A DNA stretch of 57,035 nucleotides from Marinobacterium sedimentorum (GTDB lineage Bacteria; Pseudomonadota; Gammaproteobacteria; Pseudomonadales; Balneatricaceae): assembly GCF_024267675.1 (NCBI RefSeq), contig NZ_JALDYX010000031.1, positions 1 to 57,035 of the forward strand, given 5' to 3'. Positions 42,408-51,394 of the stretch are shown in pieces; the stretch's first letter is position 1, and each line of letters begins with the position of its first letter. A model generated the notes under the pieces. It was not told where the DNA came from. It did no database searches and was given only the letters and a program-made list of their open reading frames with translations. The position numbers and the translations under genes are program-made.

Positions 42408-43490
42408 ATGAGTCGCAAATACAATTTCAGTGCTGGTCCCGCGGCGTTGCCGGTAGAGGTCCTGGAACAGGCCCGTGACGAAATGCTCGACTGGCATGGC
42501 CAGGGGCTGTCGATCATGGAGATGAGCCATCGCAGCGATGCTTTTGTGTCGGTTGCCGAGCAGGCCGAGCAGGATCTGCGCGACCTTATGGCCATTCCGG
42601 ACAACTACAAGGTGCTGTTCCTGCAGGGCGGCGCGACCAGTCAGTTTGCCATGGTGCCGCTGAACCTGCTGGGCGACAAGACCAGTTCCGATTATATCAA
42701 TACCGGTATCTGGTCGAAGAAAGGCATTGCTGAGGCCCGGCGCTATGGCTATGTGCGTATTGCCGGCAGCACCGAATCCGAGCAGTTCACGCGGGTGCCG
42801 ACCCAGGACGAGCTGGAGCTGGATCCCAATGCGGCCTATGTGCACTACACGCCGAACGAAACCATCGGTGGTGTCGAGTACAACTACATTCCGGACACCG
42901 GATCGGTTCCACTGGTGGCGGACATGTCCTCCAATATTCTGTCCCGCGAAATTGATGTCAGCCGTTTCGGGCTCATCTATGCCGGTGCGCAGAAAAACAT
43001 AGGTCCTGCGGGCCTGACCGTGGTGATCGTGCGCGAAGACCTGCTCGGCAAGGCGGCGGCATCAACGCCCGCCATGTTCGATTATCAGGTGCATGCCGGT
43101 GCGGACTCCATGAACAACACGCCGCCGACCTTCGGCTGGTATCTGGCGGGCCTCGTATTCAAGTGGCTCAAGCGCCAGGGTGGCGTGGCGGCTATCGAAG
43201 AGGTGAACCGTCGCAAGGCGGCCAAGCTCTATGCCTATATAGATAGCAGCGACTTTTACGCCAACCCCATTGCACCGGACTGCCGTTCCTGGATGAACGT
43301 GCCCTTCACCCTGGCGGACGCCGGGCTGGATGGCTTGTTCCTGGAGCAGGCCGAAGCTGCGGGTCTGCTTAACCTGCAGGGACACCGTTCAGTGGGTGGG
43401 ATGCGGGCAAGTCTTTACAATGCGGTCCCCGAAGCCGCTGTTGATGCCTTGATTGAATTCATGCAGACATTTGCGCAGCAGCACGCTTAA
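42408..43490 (+). CDS. serC: Phosphoserine aminotransferase
   Basis: A 360-residue PLP enzyme that makes 3-phosphoserine (serine synthesis) and also acts in pyridoxal phosphate synthesis. The start ATG at 42408 (MSRKYNFSAGPAALPVEVLE) matches the family; an in-frame TTG at 42396 is unlikely. FLQGGATSQFAMVPLN (phosphate binding) and the Schiff-base Lys region YAGAQKNIGPAGLTVVIV (about 188-205) are intact. It heads the serC-pheA-hisC-tyrA/aroA-cmk-rpsA series, an arrangement conserved in pseudomonads. Confidence 0.96.
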   Translation: MSRKYNFSAGPAALPVEVLEQARDEMLDWHGQGLSIMEMSHRSDAFVSVAEQAEQDLRDLMAIPDNYKVLFLQGGATSQFAMVPLNLLGDKTSSDYINTGIWSKKGIAEARRYGYVRIAGSTESEQFTRVPTQDELELDPNAAYVHYTPNETIGGVEYNYIPDTGSVPLVADMSSNILSREIDVSRFGLIYAGAQKNIGPAGLTVVIVREDLLGKAAASTPAMFDYQVHAGADSMNNTPPTFGWYLAGLVFKWLKRQGGVAAIEEVNRRKAAKLYAYIDSSDFYANPIAPDCRSWMNVPFTLADAGLDGLFLEQAEAAGLLNLQGHRSVGGMRASLYNAVPEAAVDALIEFMQTFAQQHA

Positions 43491-43514
43491 GTCAGATATG
43501 AGAGTGGCATAGCC

Positions 43515-44618
43515 ATGAGTGACCAGGAAAAGGAACTGCAGGTTCTGCGTGATCAGATTGATCAGATCGATCAGCAGCTTCAGACGCTGCTGAACCAGCG
43601 TGCGGCCTGCGCTCAGCAGGTGGCCGAGGTCAAGCAGAAGTATCAGGGCAGCCGCGATGCGGTGTTCTATAGGCCTGAACGCGAAGCCCAGGTGCTGCGT
43701 CGGGTGATGGAACGTAACACCGGGCCCTTGCCTGAGCGGGATGTTGCACGCTTGTTCCGTGAGGTGATGTCCGTCTGTCTGGCACTCGAGCAGCCCATGC
43801 GGATTGCTTTCCTGGGGCCCGAGGGTACCTTCACCCAGCAGGCAGCGGTGAAGCACTTCGGCCTGTCGGCGATTACTGCGCCCCTGGCTTCGCTGGATGA
43901 AGTCTTTCGCGAGGTTGAAGCCGGCACGGCGCACTATGGCGTGGTGCCGATCGAAAACACCAGTGAGGGCATGGTCAATCATACCCTGCACCTGTTTTCG
44001 CGCTTTCGGCTGTCGATCGTCGGCGAGGTGGAGCTGAATATTCACCATCACCTGCTGGTGCGCCCCGGCATCGATCGCAATGCGGTCACCCGGATCTATG
44101 CCACCCAGACAGCGCTGTCCCAGTGCCGTAGCTGGCTGGATGCGCACTATCCCTCGGTGGAACGGGTCGCAGTAGCGACCAATGCCGATGCCGCGCGTCA
44201 GGCCTCGATCGATACCGACGTCGGCCTGGCTGCCGCCATTGGCAGTGAGCTGGCCATCGAGCTGTACCCCTTGAAGGTTGCGGTGCGCAATATCGAGGAT
44301 CAGGCCGAAAGCAGTAGCCGCTTTCTGATTCTCGGGTGCCAGGACGTCGGCCCCAGTGGTCACGACAAAACCTCCATACTGATCTGTGCCCATGACAAGC
44401 CGGGCGCGCTCTATGATCTGCTGGCACCCTTCCGTCTGCGTGGCATCAGCCTGACGCGGATCGAAACCCGTACCCTGTCGGGGCCCTGGAACACTGTGTT
44501 CTATATTGATTTTGAAGGCCATGTGTCCGATGCGCCGGTGCAGGCGCTGTTCAAGGATCTGGAGTCAGAGTCGCTTGAACTCAAGCTCCTCGGATCTTAC
44601 CCGCAGGCGGTGCTGTAA
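43515..44618 (+). CDS. pheA: Bifunctional chorismate mutase / prephenate dehydratase
   Basis: A 367-residue P-protein for phenylalanine synthesis. The AroQ chorismate mutase domain (about 1-90) has QIDQIDQQLQTLLNQRAACA and AEVKQKY. The prephenate dehydratase domain (about 95-275) starts RIAFLGPEGTFTQQAAVKHF and has the catalytic Thr in VPIENTSEGMVN. The C-terminal ACT regulatory domain (about 285-365) has KPGALYDLLAPF and LTRIETRT, indicating phenylalanine feedback. It lies 24 bp after serC and 22 bp before hisC. Confidence 0.97.
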   Translation: MSDQEKELQVLRDQIDQIDQQLQTLLNQRAACAQQVAEVKQKYQGSRDAVFYRPEREAQVLRRVMERNTGPLPERDVARLFREVMSVCLALEQPMRIAFLGPEGTFTQQAAVKHFGLSAITAPLASLDEVFREVEAGTAHYGVVPIENTSEGMVNHTLHLFSRFRLSIVGEVELNIHHHLLVRPGIDRNAVTRIYATQTALSQCRSWLDAHYPSVERVAVATNADAARQASIDTDVGLAAAIGSELAIELYPLKVAVRNIEDQAESSSRFLILGCQDVGPSGHDKTSILICAHDKPGALYDLLAPFRLRGISLTRIETRTLSGPWNTVFYIDFEGHVSDAPVQALFKDLESESLELKLLGSYPQAVL

Positions 44619-44640
44619 CTGCCATCGCAGGAGTCGCAAG

Positions 44641-45744
44641 ATGGGTTGTGATTTTATCGCTCGTGCTACCCCGGGTGTACAGGGGCTGCAGCCGTACGTC
44701 CCCGGCAAGCCGGCGCAGGAGCTCGAACGCGAGCTGGGCCTGACCGACATCGTCAAGCTGGCCAGTAATGAAAATCCCTTGGGCCCGAGCCCGCTGGCGC
44801 TGGCGGCGGCGGCGCAGGCGCTGACTGAGCTGCACCTCTATCCCGATGCCAGCGGCTATCGACTGAAACAGGCGCTGCAGCAGCACTTCGGCCTTAGCCC
44901 CGACTGCATCACCCTCGGCAATGGCTCCAATGACGTGCTGGAATTGATCGCCCGCGCTTTTCTGCGTCCCGGCGATGAGGTGGTTTATTCCCAGTATGCG
45001 TTTCTGGTGTATCCAATCATTACTCAGGCCAGCAGCGCCACGGCGGTGGTGACCGCGGCGCGGGACTGGGGGCATGATCTCGATGCCATGCTGGCGGCCG
45101 TGACCGAGCGCACTCGCCTGGTGTTTATCGCCAACCCCAATAATCCTACCGGCACCTGGCTAAGCCGGGCGCAGCTCTGTGCCTTTATGGATGCGTTGCC
45201 GGCGTCCGTGGTGCTGGTGCTCGATGAAGCCTACACCGAATACAGCGAAGATCCCGAATTTCCTGATGGCCTTGAGTTGCTGGCGCGCTATCCGAACCTG
45301 GTCGTGACCCGAACCTTCTCCAAGGCCTGGGGGCTGGCAGGTCTGCGGGTCGGTTTTGCTGCCGCCAATAGCGAGATTACGGATCTGCTGAACCGGGTGC
45401 GTCAGCCGTTTAACGTTTCGGGGCCGGCGCTGGCTGCCGCCGAGGCGGTGCTGCAGGATCCTGATTACCTCGCTCGCACGCTGGAGTGCAATCGCACCGG
45501 TATGCGTCAGCTGGTGGACGGGCTGGAGCGCCTTGGACTGGCGGTGATTCCATCGGCGGGCAACTTTGTCTGTGTCGGGCTGGGGCGCCCGGCGGGGCCG
45601 GTTTATCAGCAGTTGTTGCAGCGCGGGGTTATTGTGCGTCCGGTGGCCAACTATCAGATGCCGGATCATCTGCGTATCAGCATTGGTCTGGAGGCGCAGA
45701 ATCTGCGTTGCCTGCGGATGCTCGAAGAGGTTTTGTCTGCGTGA
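44641..45744 (+). CDS. hisC: Histidinol-phosphate / aromatic aminotransferase (HisC2 type)
   Basis: A 367-residue class II PLP aminotransferase. The ATG at 44641 avoids the long overlap with pheA that an upstream in-frame start would cause. KLASNENPLGPSPLAL (about 37-52), the PLP-contacting NPNNPTGTWL, the Asp region VLVLDEAYTEY and the Schiff-base motif TFSKAWGLAGLRVGFA are all present. Located between pheA and tyrA, it probably transaminates phenylpyruvate and hydroxyphenylpyruvate as well as, or instead of, imidazole acetol phosphate. This is the HisC2 of pseudomonads. Its stop overlaps the next GTG start. Confidence 0.92.
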   Translation: MGCDFIARATPGVQGLQPYVPGKPAQELERELGLTDIVKLASNENPLGPSPLALAAAAQALTELHLYPDASGYRLKQALQQHFGLSPDCITLGNGSNDVLELIARAFLRPGDEVVYSQYAFLVYPIITQASSATAVVTAARDWGHDLDAMLAAVTERTRLVFIANPNNPTGTWLSRAQLCAFMDALPASVVLVLDEAYTEYSEDPEFPDGLELLARYPNLVVTRTFSKAWGLAGLRVGFAAANSEITDLLNRVRQPFNVSGPALAAAEAVLQDPDYLARTLECNRTGMRQLVDGLERLGLAVIPSAGNFVCVGLGRPAGPVYQQLLQRGVIVRPVANYQMPDHLRISIGLEAQNLRCLRMLEEVLSA

Positions 45745-47954
45745 AGTTTTGCATTAATAACGTGCTGGTTGTCGGCCTGGGGCTGATCGGTGGCTCGCTG
45801 GCCAAGGCCCTGAAGCATCGGCGCTACTGTCGGCTTGTGGTCGGCTACGACCGTAATCCCGCTGAGCTCGAAGCCGGGCTTGCGCTGGGCGTGATTGACG
45901 AGGCGGCCCATGATCTGCGCCAGGCTGTTGCCGCCGCCGATCTGGTGGTGCTGGCGGTGCCGGTCAAGGCGACCGATGCAGTGCTGGCAGAAATCAGTAC
46001 GGCGCTGCGCCCGCATACCCTGCTGACCGATGTCGGCAGTACCAAAGGCAATGTGGTGGCGGCGGCCGAGGCGGTATTCGGCTGCCTGCCTGCCACCTTC
46101 GTTCCCGGTCACCCGATTGCTGGCTCCGAAAAGAGTGGCGTTGCGGCGGCCGATGCACAGCTGTTTGAGCGTCACAAGGTCATCCTCACACCAACCGCTG
46201 CGTCCTCCACCGACGCGACCCTGGTGATCGCCCGCATGTGGCAGGCCGTCGGCGCCGAGGTGCTGCAGATGGAGGTGGCGCGCCATGACCAGGTACTGGC
46301 AGCAACCAGTCATCTGCCGCACCTGCTGGCGTTCTCCCTGGTTGATACGCTGGCCGCAGAAGCGGCTAATACCGACATTTTTCGCTATGCCGCCGGCGGC
46401 TTTAGGGACTTTACCCGCATTGCTGCCTCAGACCCCACCATGTGGCATGACATTTGCCTGACTAATGGCGATGCTATCCTGGCACAGCTGGATCGCTTCA
46501 GCGCCGGGGTCGAAAAACTGCGCCAGGCCATCAGTTCGGCCGACAGTCAGGCGATGCTGGGTATTTTCACCCGCGCCAAAGCCTCGCGGGATCATTTCAG
46601 CCGCATACTGTCCAGCTCCGCCTATTCACAGAATCAACACAACGCCGCGGTAAGTTATCGGGCGCAGCAGGGCACTGCGCTGACGGGGCAGGTGCGGCTG
46701 CCGGGCGACAAGTCGATTTCGCACCGAGCCATCATGCTGGGCTCCCTGGCGACAGGCATTACGCGGATCGAGGGCTTCCTTGAAAGCGAAGACAGCCTCG
46801 CCACGCTGCAGGCGTTTCGCGATATGGGAGTGGTGATCGAAGGGCCGCACCAGGGTGCCGTGAAGATCTACGGCGTTGGCCTGCAGGGTCTGCAGCCGCC
46901 GCCCGGTCCGCTCTATCTGGGGCGTTCTGCCATGTCAATGCGACTGCTGTGCGGTGTGCTTGCGGGCCAGAGCTTTGATACCGAGCTGACGGGCGATGCT
47001 TCGCTGTCAAGCTGGTCGATGGAGCAGGTGGTGCGGCCGCTGCGCCAGATGGGCGCACAGATAGACACCGCAGAGGGTTGCCTGGCGCCACTGCGGATTC
47101 GCGGCAGCCAGTCGCTGCAGGGTATTGCGCAGCAGTTGCCGCTGCCCAGCGCCCAGGTCAAGTCGGCGCTGTTGCTGGCCGGGCTCTACGCCCGCGGTAC
47201 TACGCGGGTCATAGAGCCGACGCCGTCCCGCGATCATACCGAGCGCATGCTGCAGGGGTTGGGCTGGACGCTGGAACGCTCCCGGGGGCAGGTGGCGCTG
47301 CAGGCTGGTGGTCAGCTGCAGGCGGCCCGTATCGATGTGCCGGGCGACATGTCTCTGGCGGCCTTCTTTATCGTAGGCGCGGCGATCTCACCGGGCTCCG
47401 AGCTGCTGCTTGAGCATGTGGGTATTAATCCGACCCGCATTGGCCTGATAGAGATACTGCGCCTGATGGGGGCGGATATCGAATTCGACAATGCCACCGA
47501 GGTGAGTGGCGAGCCGGTAGCGGATATCCGCGTGCGCTACCGCCCACTGCAGGCCATCGAAGTCCCAGGCGTACTGCTGGCCCGTGCCAGCGATGAGTTG
47601 CCGCTGCTGATGGCTGCTGCCGCCTGTGCCGAGGGTACGACCTGGATTCGTGGTATCGGTGAACTGCGTTACGGACTGGATACCTTGCTGCAGGCTGTGG
47701 TCGCTGGGCTGGATGAGTTGGGCGTTGAGGCTCTGGTGGGGGCTGGCAGTGTTTGCGTCCGCGGAGGCCCCATCGGTGGAGGTGCGCTCAGTGCCACTGG
47801 CGACTATCGTGTCGCTTTGGCCTTTGTGGCCCTCTCACTGCGTGCCAACACAGAATTTCATATTACGGAATGCGCCTGTCTTGAGGCTGCATTCCCCGAA
47901 TTTGTTGCACTCGCCTGTCAGGCGGGGTTCAGAATAGGTAAGGAGAGGGACTGA
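45741..47954 (+). CDS. tyrA-aroA: Fused prephenate dehydrogenase / EPSP synthase (TyrA-AroA)
   Basis: A 737-residue fusion. The GTG at 45741 (VKFCINNVLVVGLGLIGGSL) overlaps the hisC stop, and a longer in-frame reading would lie inside hisC. Residues ~1-290 are prephenate/cyclohexadienyl dehydrogenase, with the NAD motif VGLGLIGGSLAKAL and GHPIAGSEKSGVAAA. Residues ~305-737 are 3-phosphoshikimate 1-carboxyvinyltransferase, with LPGDKSISHRAIMLGSLA, FLESEDSLATLQAF, RDHTERML and the GDYRVA-type C-terminal segment. The same fusion is known in Pseudomonas. It combines the shikimate step that makes EPSP with the tyrosine branch. Confidence 0.95.
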   Translation: MKFCINNVLVVGLGLIGGSLAKALKHRRYCRLVVGYDRNPAELEAGLALGVIDEAAHDLRQAVAAADLVVLAVPVKATDAVLAEISTALRPHTLLTDVGSTKGNVVAAAEAVFGCLPATFVPGHPIAGSEKSGVAAADAQLFERHKVILTPTAASSTDATLVIARMWQAVGAEVLQMEVARHDQVLAATSHLPHLLAFSLVDTLAAEAANTDIFRYAAGGFRDFTRIAASDPTMWHDICLTNGDAILAQLDRFSAGVEKLRQAISSADSQAMLGIFTRAKASRDHFSRILSSSAYSQNQHNAAVSYRAQQGTALTGQVRLPGDKSISHRAIMLGSLATGITRIEGFLESEDSLATLQAFRDMGVVIEGPHQGAVKIYGVGLQGLQPPPGPLYLGRSAMSMRLLCGVLAGQSFDTELTGDASLSSWSMEQVVRPLRQMGAQIDTAEGCLAPLRIRGSQSLQGIAQQLPLPSAQVKSALLLAGLYARGTTRVIEPTPSRDHTERMLQGLGWTLERSRGQVALQAGGQLQAARIDVPGDMSLAAFFIVGAAISPGSELLLEHVGINPTRIGLIEILRLMGADIEFDNATEVSGEPVADIRVRYRPLQAIEVPGVLLARASDELPLLMAAAACAEGTTWIRGIGELRYGLDTLLQAVVAGLDELGVEALVGAGSVCVRGGPIGGGALSATGDYRVALAFVALSLRANTEFHITECACLEAAFPEFVALACQAGFRIGKERD

Positions 47955-48652
47955 TGGTCTCGAAGCAATTGAGCGTGCCGGTAATCAGCATCGATGGCCC
48001 AAGTGGTTCTGGCAAGGGAACTATCTGCCGATTGCTGGCGCGCCAGCTGGGGTGGCATTTGCTGGACAGCGGTGCCCTGTATCGGCTGACAGCACTGGCA
48101 GCACGGCATCACGGTGTTGCGCTGAACGACGAGGAAGCGCTGGTCGTGCTGGCGGCACATCTGGATGTGAAGTTTGTGCCGCGCGGTGAAGATAATGAGG
48201 TTCAGGTGCTGCTTGAAGGCGAAGAAGTGACCCAGCAGATTCGCACCGAGGAAGCCGGCGCGGATGCGTCCCGGGTGGCCGCCTGTGGGCCGGTGCGCGA
48301 GGCTTTGCTTGAGCGCCAGCGTGCATTTCGTGAGGCCCCGGGGCTGATCGCAGACGGGCGCGACATGGGCACGGTGGTGTTCCCCGCTGCCGAGTTAAAA
48401 ATATATCTGGATGCCAGTGCGCAAGAGCGTGCGCGGCGCCGTTATAACCAGTTGATAAATAAGGGTCTCGATGCTAGCCTTGATACGATATTGGTTGATA
48501 TTCAAGCACGTGACGACCGCGATATGAACCGTGCGGTGGCGCCGCTGAAACCCGCGGCTGACGCGGTGATTCTGGACTCGACCCAGATGAGTATCGACGA
48601 GGTTTTGAAGGTGGTTATGGATCAGGCCAGACATAAGGGTTTGACCTGGTAA
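47954..48652 (+). CDS. cmk: Cytidylate kinase
   Basis: A 232-residue P-loop kinase that phosphorylates CMP and dCMP. The Walker A motif is ISIDGPSGSGKGTICRLLA (about 12-30). The substrate region LLDSGALYRLTALA, the DGRDMGTVVFP segment with its CMP-binding residues, and the lid region YLDASAQERARRRYNQL are typical. The ATG overlaps the tyrA-aroA stop by one base (TGATG), and rpsA follows after 28 bp, the classical cmk-rpsA pair. Confidence 0.97.
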   Translation: MVSKQLSVPVISIDGPSGSGKGTICRLLARQLGWHLLDSGALYRLTALAARHHGVALNDEEALVVLAAHLDVKFVPRGEDNEVQVLLEGEEVTQQIRTEEAGADASRVAACGPVREALLERQRAFREAPGLIADGRDMGTVVFPAAELKIYLDASAQERARRRYNQLINKGLDASLDTILVDIQARDDRDMNRAVAPLKPAADAVILDSTQMSIDEVLKVVMDQARHKGLTW

Positions 48653-48680
48653 GCTTCTGTTTTGTGAGGATGGGGCGGTA

Positions 48681-50363
48681 ATGAGCGAAAGTTTTGCCGA
48701 ACTCTTTGAGGAAAGCCTCAAAGACCTGAAGATGGCGCCTGGCTCCATCGTCACGGGAACAGTGGTCGCGATCGAAAATGACTTTGTCATGGTGCATGCG
48801 GGCCTCAAGTCTGAAGGCTTTATTCCCCGAGAGCAGTTTTTCAATGAGCAGGGCGAGCTGGATATTGCTGTCGGCGATACCGTACAGGTGGCACTTGAAT
48901 CGGTTGAAGACGGCTTTGGCGCCACCACGCTGTCCCGCGAGAAGGCCAAGCGCGCCGAGAGCTGGAATCTGCTGGAGCAGGCGTTCGAGAACGACGAAGT
49001 CGTCAAAGGCGTTATCGTCGGCAAGGTGCGCGGTGGTTTTACCGTGGATCTGGATACCGTACAGGCCTTCCTGCCGGGCTCGCTGGTCGACATTCGCCCC
49101 ATTCGGGATACCGCCCATCTTGAAGGTGTCGAGCTTGATTTCAAGCTGGTGAAGCTGGACGCCAAGCGCAACAACATAGTGGTATCCCGTCGTGCGGTAC
49201 TGCAGGCCTCTTACAATGAGGAACGCGACAAGTTGCTGTCGCAGCTCAAGGAAGGCGTCGTCATCAAGGGTATCGTCAAGAACCTGACCGATTACGGTGC
49301 CTTTATCGACCTGGGTGGTCTGGATGGGCTGCTGCACATTACGGACATCGCCTGGAAGCGGGTGAAGCATCCGAGCGAAGTGTTACAGGTTGGCGATGAA
49401 ATCGACGTCAAGGTGCTGCGATTTGATACCGAGCGCAATCGTGTGTCTCTGGGGCTGAAGCAGCTCAGTCAGGATCCCTGGCTGACGCTGATGGATGGCC
49501 ATGGGGTGGGTACGAGGTCAAGCGCCCGGGTCACCAATGTGGCTGACTACGGCTGCTTTGCCGAGATTGAGGCCGGTGTCGAAGGTCTGGTGCATGTATC
49601 CGAAATGGACTGGACGAACAAGAACGTGCATCCCTCCAAGGTGGTGCAGGTTGGCGATGAAATCGAAGTCATGGTGCTCGATATCGACACCGATCGACGT
49701 CGTATCTCGCTGGGCATGAAGCAGTGCCGCGACAATCCGTGGCAGGCCTTTGCCAGCCGTTACAGCAAGGGCGATACCCTGAGCGGAAAGATTCGTTCCA
49801 TTACCGACTTTGGCGTCTTTATCGGCCTGGACGGCGGTATCGATGGCCTGGTGCATCTGTCCGATCTGTCCTGGGACCTGCCGGGTGAGCAGGTCGCCAA
49901 AACCCTCAACAAGGGTGACGACCTGACCGCCGTGCTGCTGTCGATCGATACCGAGCGCGAGCGCATTGCACTGGGCGTCAAGCAACTGGCGGGGGATCCG
50001 TTTGGAGACTTTGCTGCGCAGTTCGGCAAAGGCGCGCTTGTGACCGGGAGCGTAAGCGAGGTTGATGCCAGGCAGGTGACCCTGCAGCTGGCAGACGGCA
50101 TTAGCGGTGTGTTGCGGGCAGGTGATGTATCGGTTGAGCACGGCAACAACCTGACGGCCCATTTCAAGGTGGGTGACGCGGTGGAAGCATCCGTTGTCAA
50201 TGTGGATCGTCGCAACCGCAGCATCCAGCTGTCGCAGAAGCAGCGCGATGCCAAGCTCGATCAGCAGGCGCTCAAGGTGGTACAGGAACAACCGGTGGTA
50301 TCCGCCGGCCCGACGACCATTGGTGACCTGATCAAGGCGCAAATGAACAAGTCGGATAGTTGA
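48681..50363 (+). CDS. rpsA: 30S ribosomal protein S1
   Basis: A 560-residue RNA-binding protein of the small ribosomal subunit (557 in E. coli). Six S1-type OB domains can be followed. The first two are ribosome-anchoring (GSIVTGTVVAIENDFVMVHA; GVIVGKVRGGFTVDL). The next four are mRNA-binding repeats with the recurring pattern G-x-V-x-N-(I/L)-T-D-(Y/F)-G-x-F (for example KGIVKNLTDYGAFIDLGGLD, VTNVADYGCFAEIE, IRSITDFGVFIGLDGGIDG). It unfolds and recruits mRNA with weak Shine-Dalgarno signals. A strong terminator follows. Confidence 0.98.
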   Translation: MSESFAELFEESLKDLKMAPGSIVTGTVVAIENDFVMVHAGLKSEGFIPREQFFNEQGELDIAVGDTVQVALESVEDGFGATTLSREKAKRAESWNLLEQAFENDEVVKGVIVGKVRGGFTVDLDTVQAFLPGSLVDIRPIRDTAHLEGVELDFKLVKLDAKRNNIVVSRRAVLQASYNEERDKLLSQLKEGVVIKGIVKNLTDYGAFIDLGGLDGLLHITDIAWKRVKHPSEVLQVGDEIDVKVLRFDTERNRVSLGLKQLSQDPWLTLMDGHGVGTRSSARVTNVADYGCFAEIEAGVEGLVHVSEMDWTNKNVHPSKVVQVGDEIEVMVLDIDTDRRRISLGMKQCRDNPWQAFASRYSKGDTLSGKIRSITDFGVFIGLDGGIDGLVHLSDLSWDLPGEQVAKTLNKGDDLTAVLLSIDTERERIALGVKQLAGDPFGDFAAQFGKGALVTGSVSEVDARQVTLQLADGISGVLRAGDVSVEHGNNLTAHFKVGDAVEASVVNVDRRNRSIQLSQKQRDAKLDQQALKVVQEQPVVSAGPTTIGDLIKAQMNKSDS

Positions 50364-50366
50364 TCA

Positions 50367-50396
50367 ACAGGGAGAGCTTGGCTCTCCCTGTTTGTA
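50367..50396 (+). terminator. Intrinsic terminator of rpsA
   Basis: ACAGGGAGAGC (50367-50377), loop TTG, GCTCTCCCTGT (50381-50391), then TTGTATT. It is a perfect 11-bp stem with an imperfect T-tract. Confidence 0.8.
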
Positions 50397-50471
50397 TTAC
50401 CGGTGTGTGGCGGCCAAGCGCCAGTGGAATGAAGGCTTGCCAAATAGCCTGAATCTTTAGGGAGAGTTGTC

Positions 50472-50765
50472 ATGACCAAGTCAGAGTTGATTGAACGACT
50501 GATAGATCGTCATAATCAGCTATCTGTAAAGGACGTTGAGCTTGCCGTCAAAACGATGCTGGATCATATGACCGAGGCGCTGGCGCATGGTGACAGGATC
50601 GAGATTCGCGGCTTTGGCAGTTTTTCGTTACACTACCGCGCACCTCGGGTGGGACGTAATCCCAAGACCGGTGAGTCGGTGCCATTGACGGCCAAGCATG
50701 TGCCGCATTTTAAACCTGGCAAGGAACTGCGGGAGCAGGTCAATGACAGTCTGTCTGAATACTAG
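50472..50765 (+). CDS. ihfB: Integration host factor beta subunit
   Basis: A 97-residue HU/IHF-family DNA-bending protein. MTKSELIERLIDRHNQLSVK, the saddle segment RIEIRGFGSFSLHYRAPRVG (about 42-61) and RNPKTGESVPLTAKHVPHFK, with the Pro at the arm tip that kinks DNA, are diagnostic for IHF-beta. It pairs with IhfA (outside the window) and bends specific sites in promoters, origins and recombination complexes. The position after rpsA is conserved in gammaproteobacteria. GGGAGAG precedes the start. Confidence 0.96.
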   Translation: MTKSELIERLIDRHNQLSVKDVELAVKTMLDHMTEALAHGDRIEIRGFGSFSLHYRAPRVGRNPKTGESVPLTAKHVPHFKPGKELREQVNDSLSEY

Positions 50766-50800
50766 AGTTTATCTACTCTGCCTGTTGGAGGCTTGATCCG

Positions 50801-51106
50801 GTGCGCTGGTTGAGAACGCTGCTACTCGTTGTTTTGTGTCTCGTTATCCTGTTCGTTGGGATACTCTTCACTATTCATAATACCGACAAGGTTTCGATCG
50901 ACCTGATTCTGGTGCAGTTGCCCCAGGCCAGCCTGTCGCTCTGGCTGATTGCGGCGTTCGTCTGTGGCGGTGTGCTCGGGATATTGCTCAGCAGTGTCGC
51001 CGTACTGGGGCTTAAAACCCGCCTGCGTTCGGCCCGCAAACGCCTGGCCGTGGCACAGCATGATCTGGAACGGCAACGCGCCCTGGTGGCCAAAGACAGC
51101 ATCTGA
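50801..51106 (+). CDS. lapA: Lipopolysaccharide assembly protein A (LapA/YciS)
   Basis: A 101-residue inner-membrane protein with two hydrophobic helices (about 5-24 and 44-67), a short periplasmic loop and a charged cytoplasmic coiled-coil tail (RLRSARKRLAVAQHDLERQR). FTIHNTDKVSIDLILVQLPQ is the LapA-domain signature. It starts with GTG after a good TTGGAGG ribosome-binding site, 35 bp after ihfB. LapA normally works with LapB in controlling LpxC and LPS transport, but no lapB follows here. Confidence 0.9.
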   Translation: MRWLRTLLLVVLCLVILFVGILFTIHNTDKVSIDLILVQLPQASLSLWLIAAFVCGGVLGILLSSVAVLGLKTRLRSARKRLAVAQHDLERQRALVAKDSI

Positions 51107-51394
51107 TGGCTCGATAGGGCAGAACCAGGCACCGGGACCCAGAGCGCCTGTGTTTGGTTAGGCCGTGTTTTTGGCTCGCCTCTGCTATTCCCTCCTTGTT
51201 TGATATTCCCTCTGCTCATCTGTCTCTTCATTGCCTGTATTGAAGCTTGTGTGCTCGCTCCGGAGTGCGCTTGTGTTTGTGTACAATGGGGCCTGCAAAC
51301 TGCACTTTTGGCTGTATAATAGGCGCCGCGCGGCATTCAATGGCTGCTGCATACCGGCCTGATGGCACAGTGAACGCTAACACACGAGGGTTTC
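51107..51394 (+). promoter_or_regulatory. Gene-free gap between lapA and pyrF with a -10-like TATAAT
   Basis: This 288-bp stretch shows no protein-coding gene and no trace of lapB, which occupies this position in E. coli. TATAAT at 51315-51320 is the clearest promoter element and would give transcripts starting about 70 bp before pyrF; the -35 (CTGCAA, 17-bp spacer) is weak. CT- and GT-rich runs around 51160-51280 are unexplained. Confidence 0.5.

Noticed and set aside
45486..45740. Upstream extension of tyrA-aroA into hisC
   Set aside because: The extra 85 residues are an out-of-frame reading of hisC with no family match. GTG at 45741, overlapping the hisC stop, gives the conserved TyrA N terminus.
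45741..47954. Frameshift joining tyrA and aroA by error
   Set aside because: Both domains are complete, in one frame with a plausible linker, and the same fusion is known in Pseudomonas.
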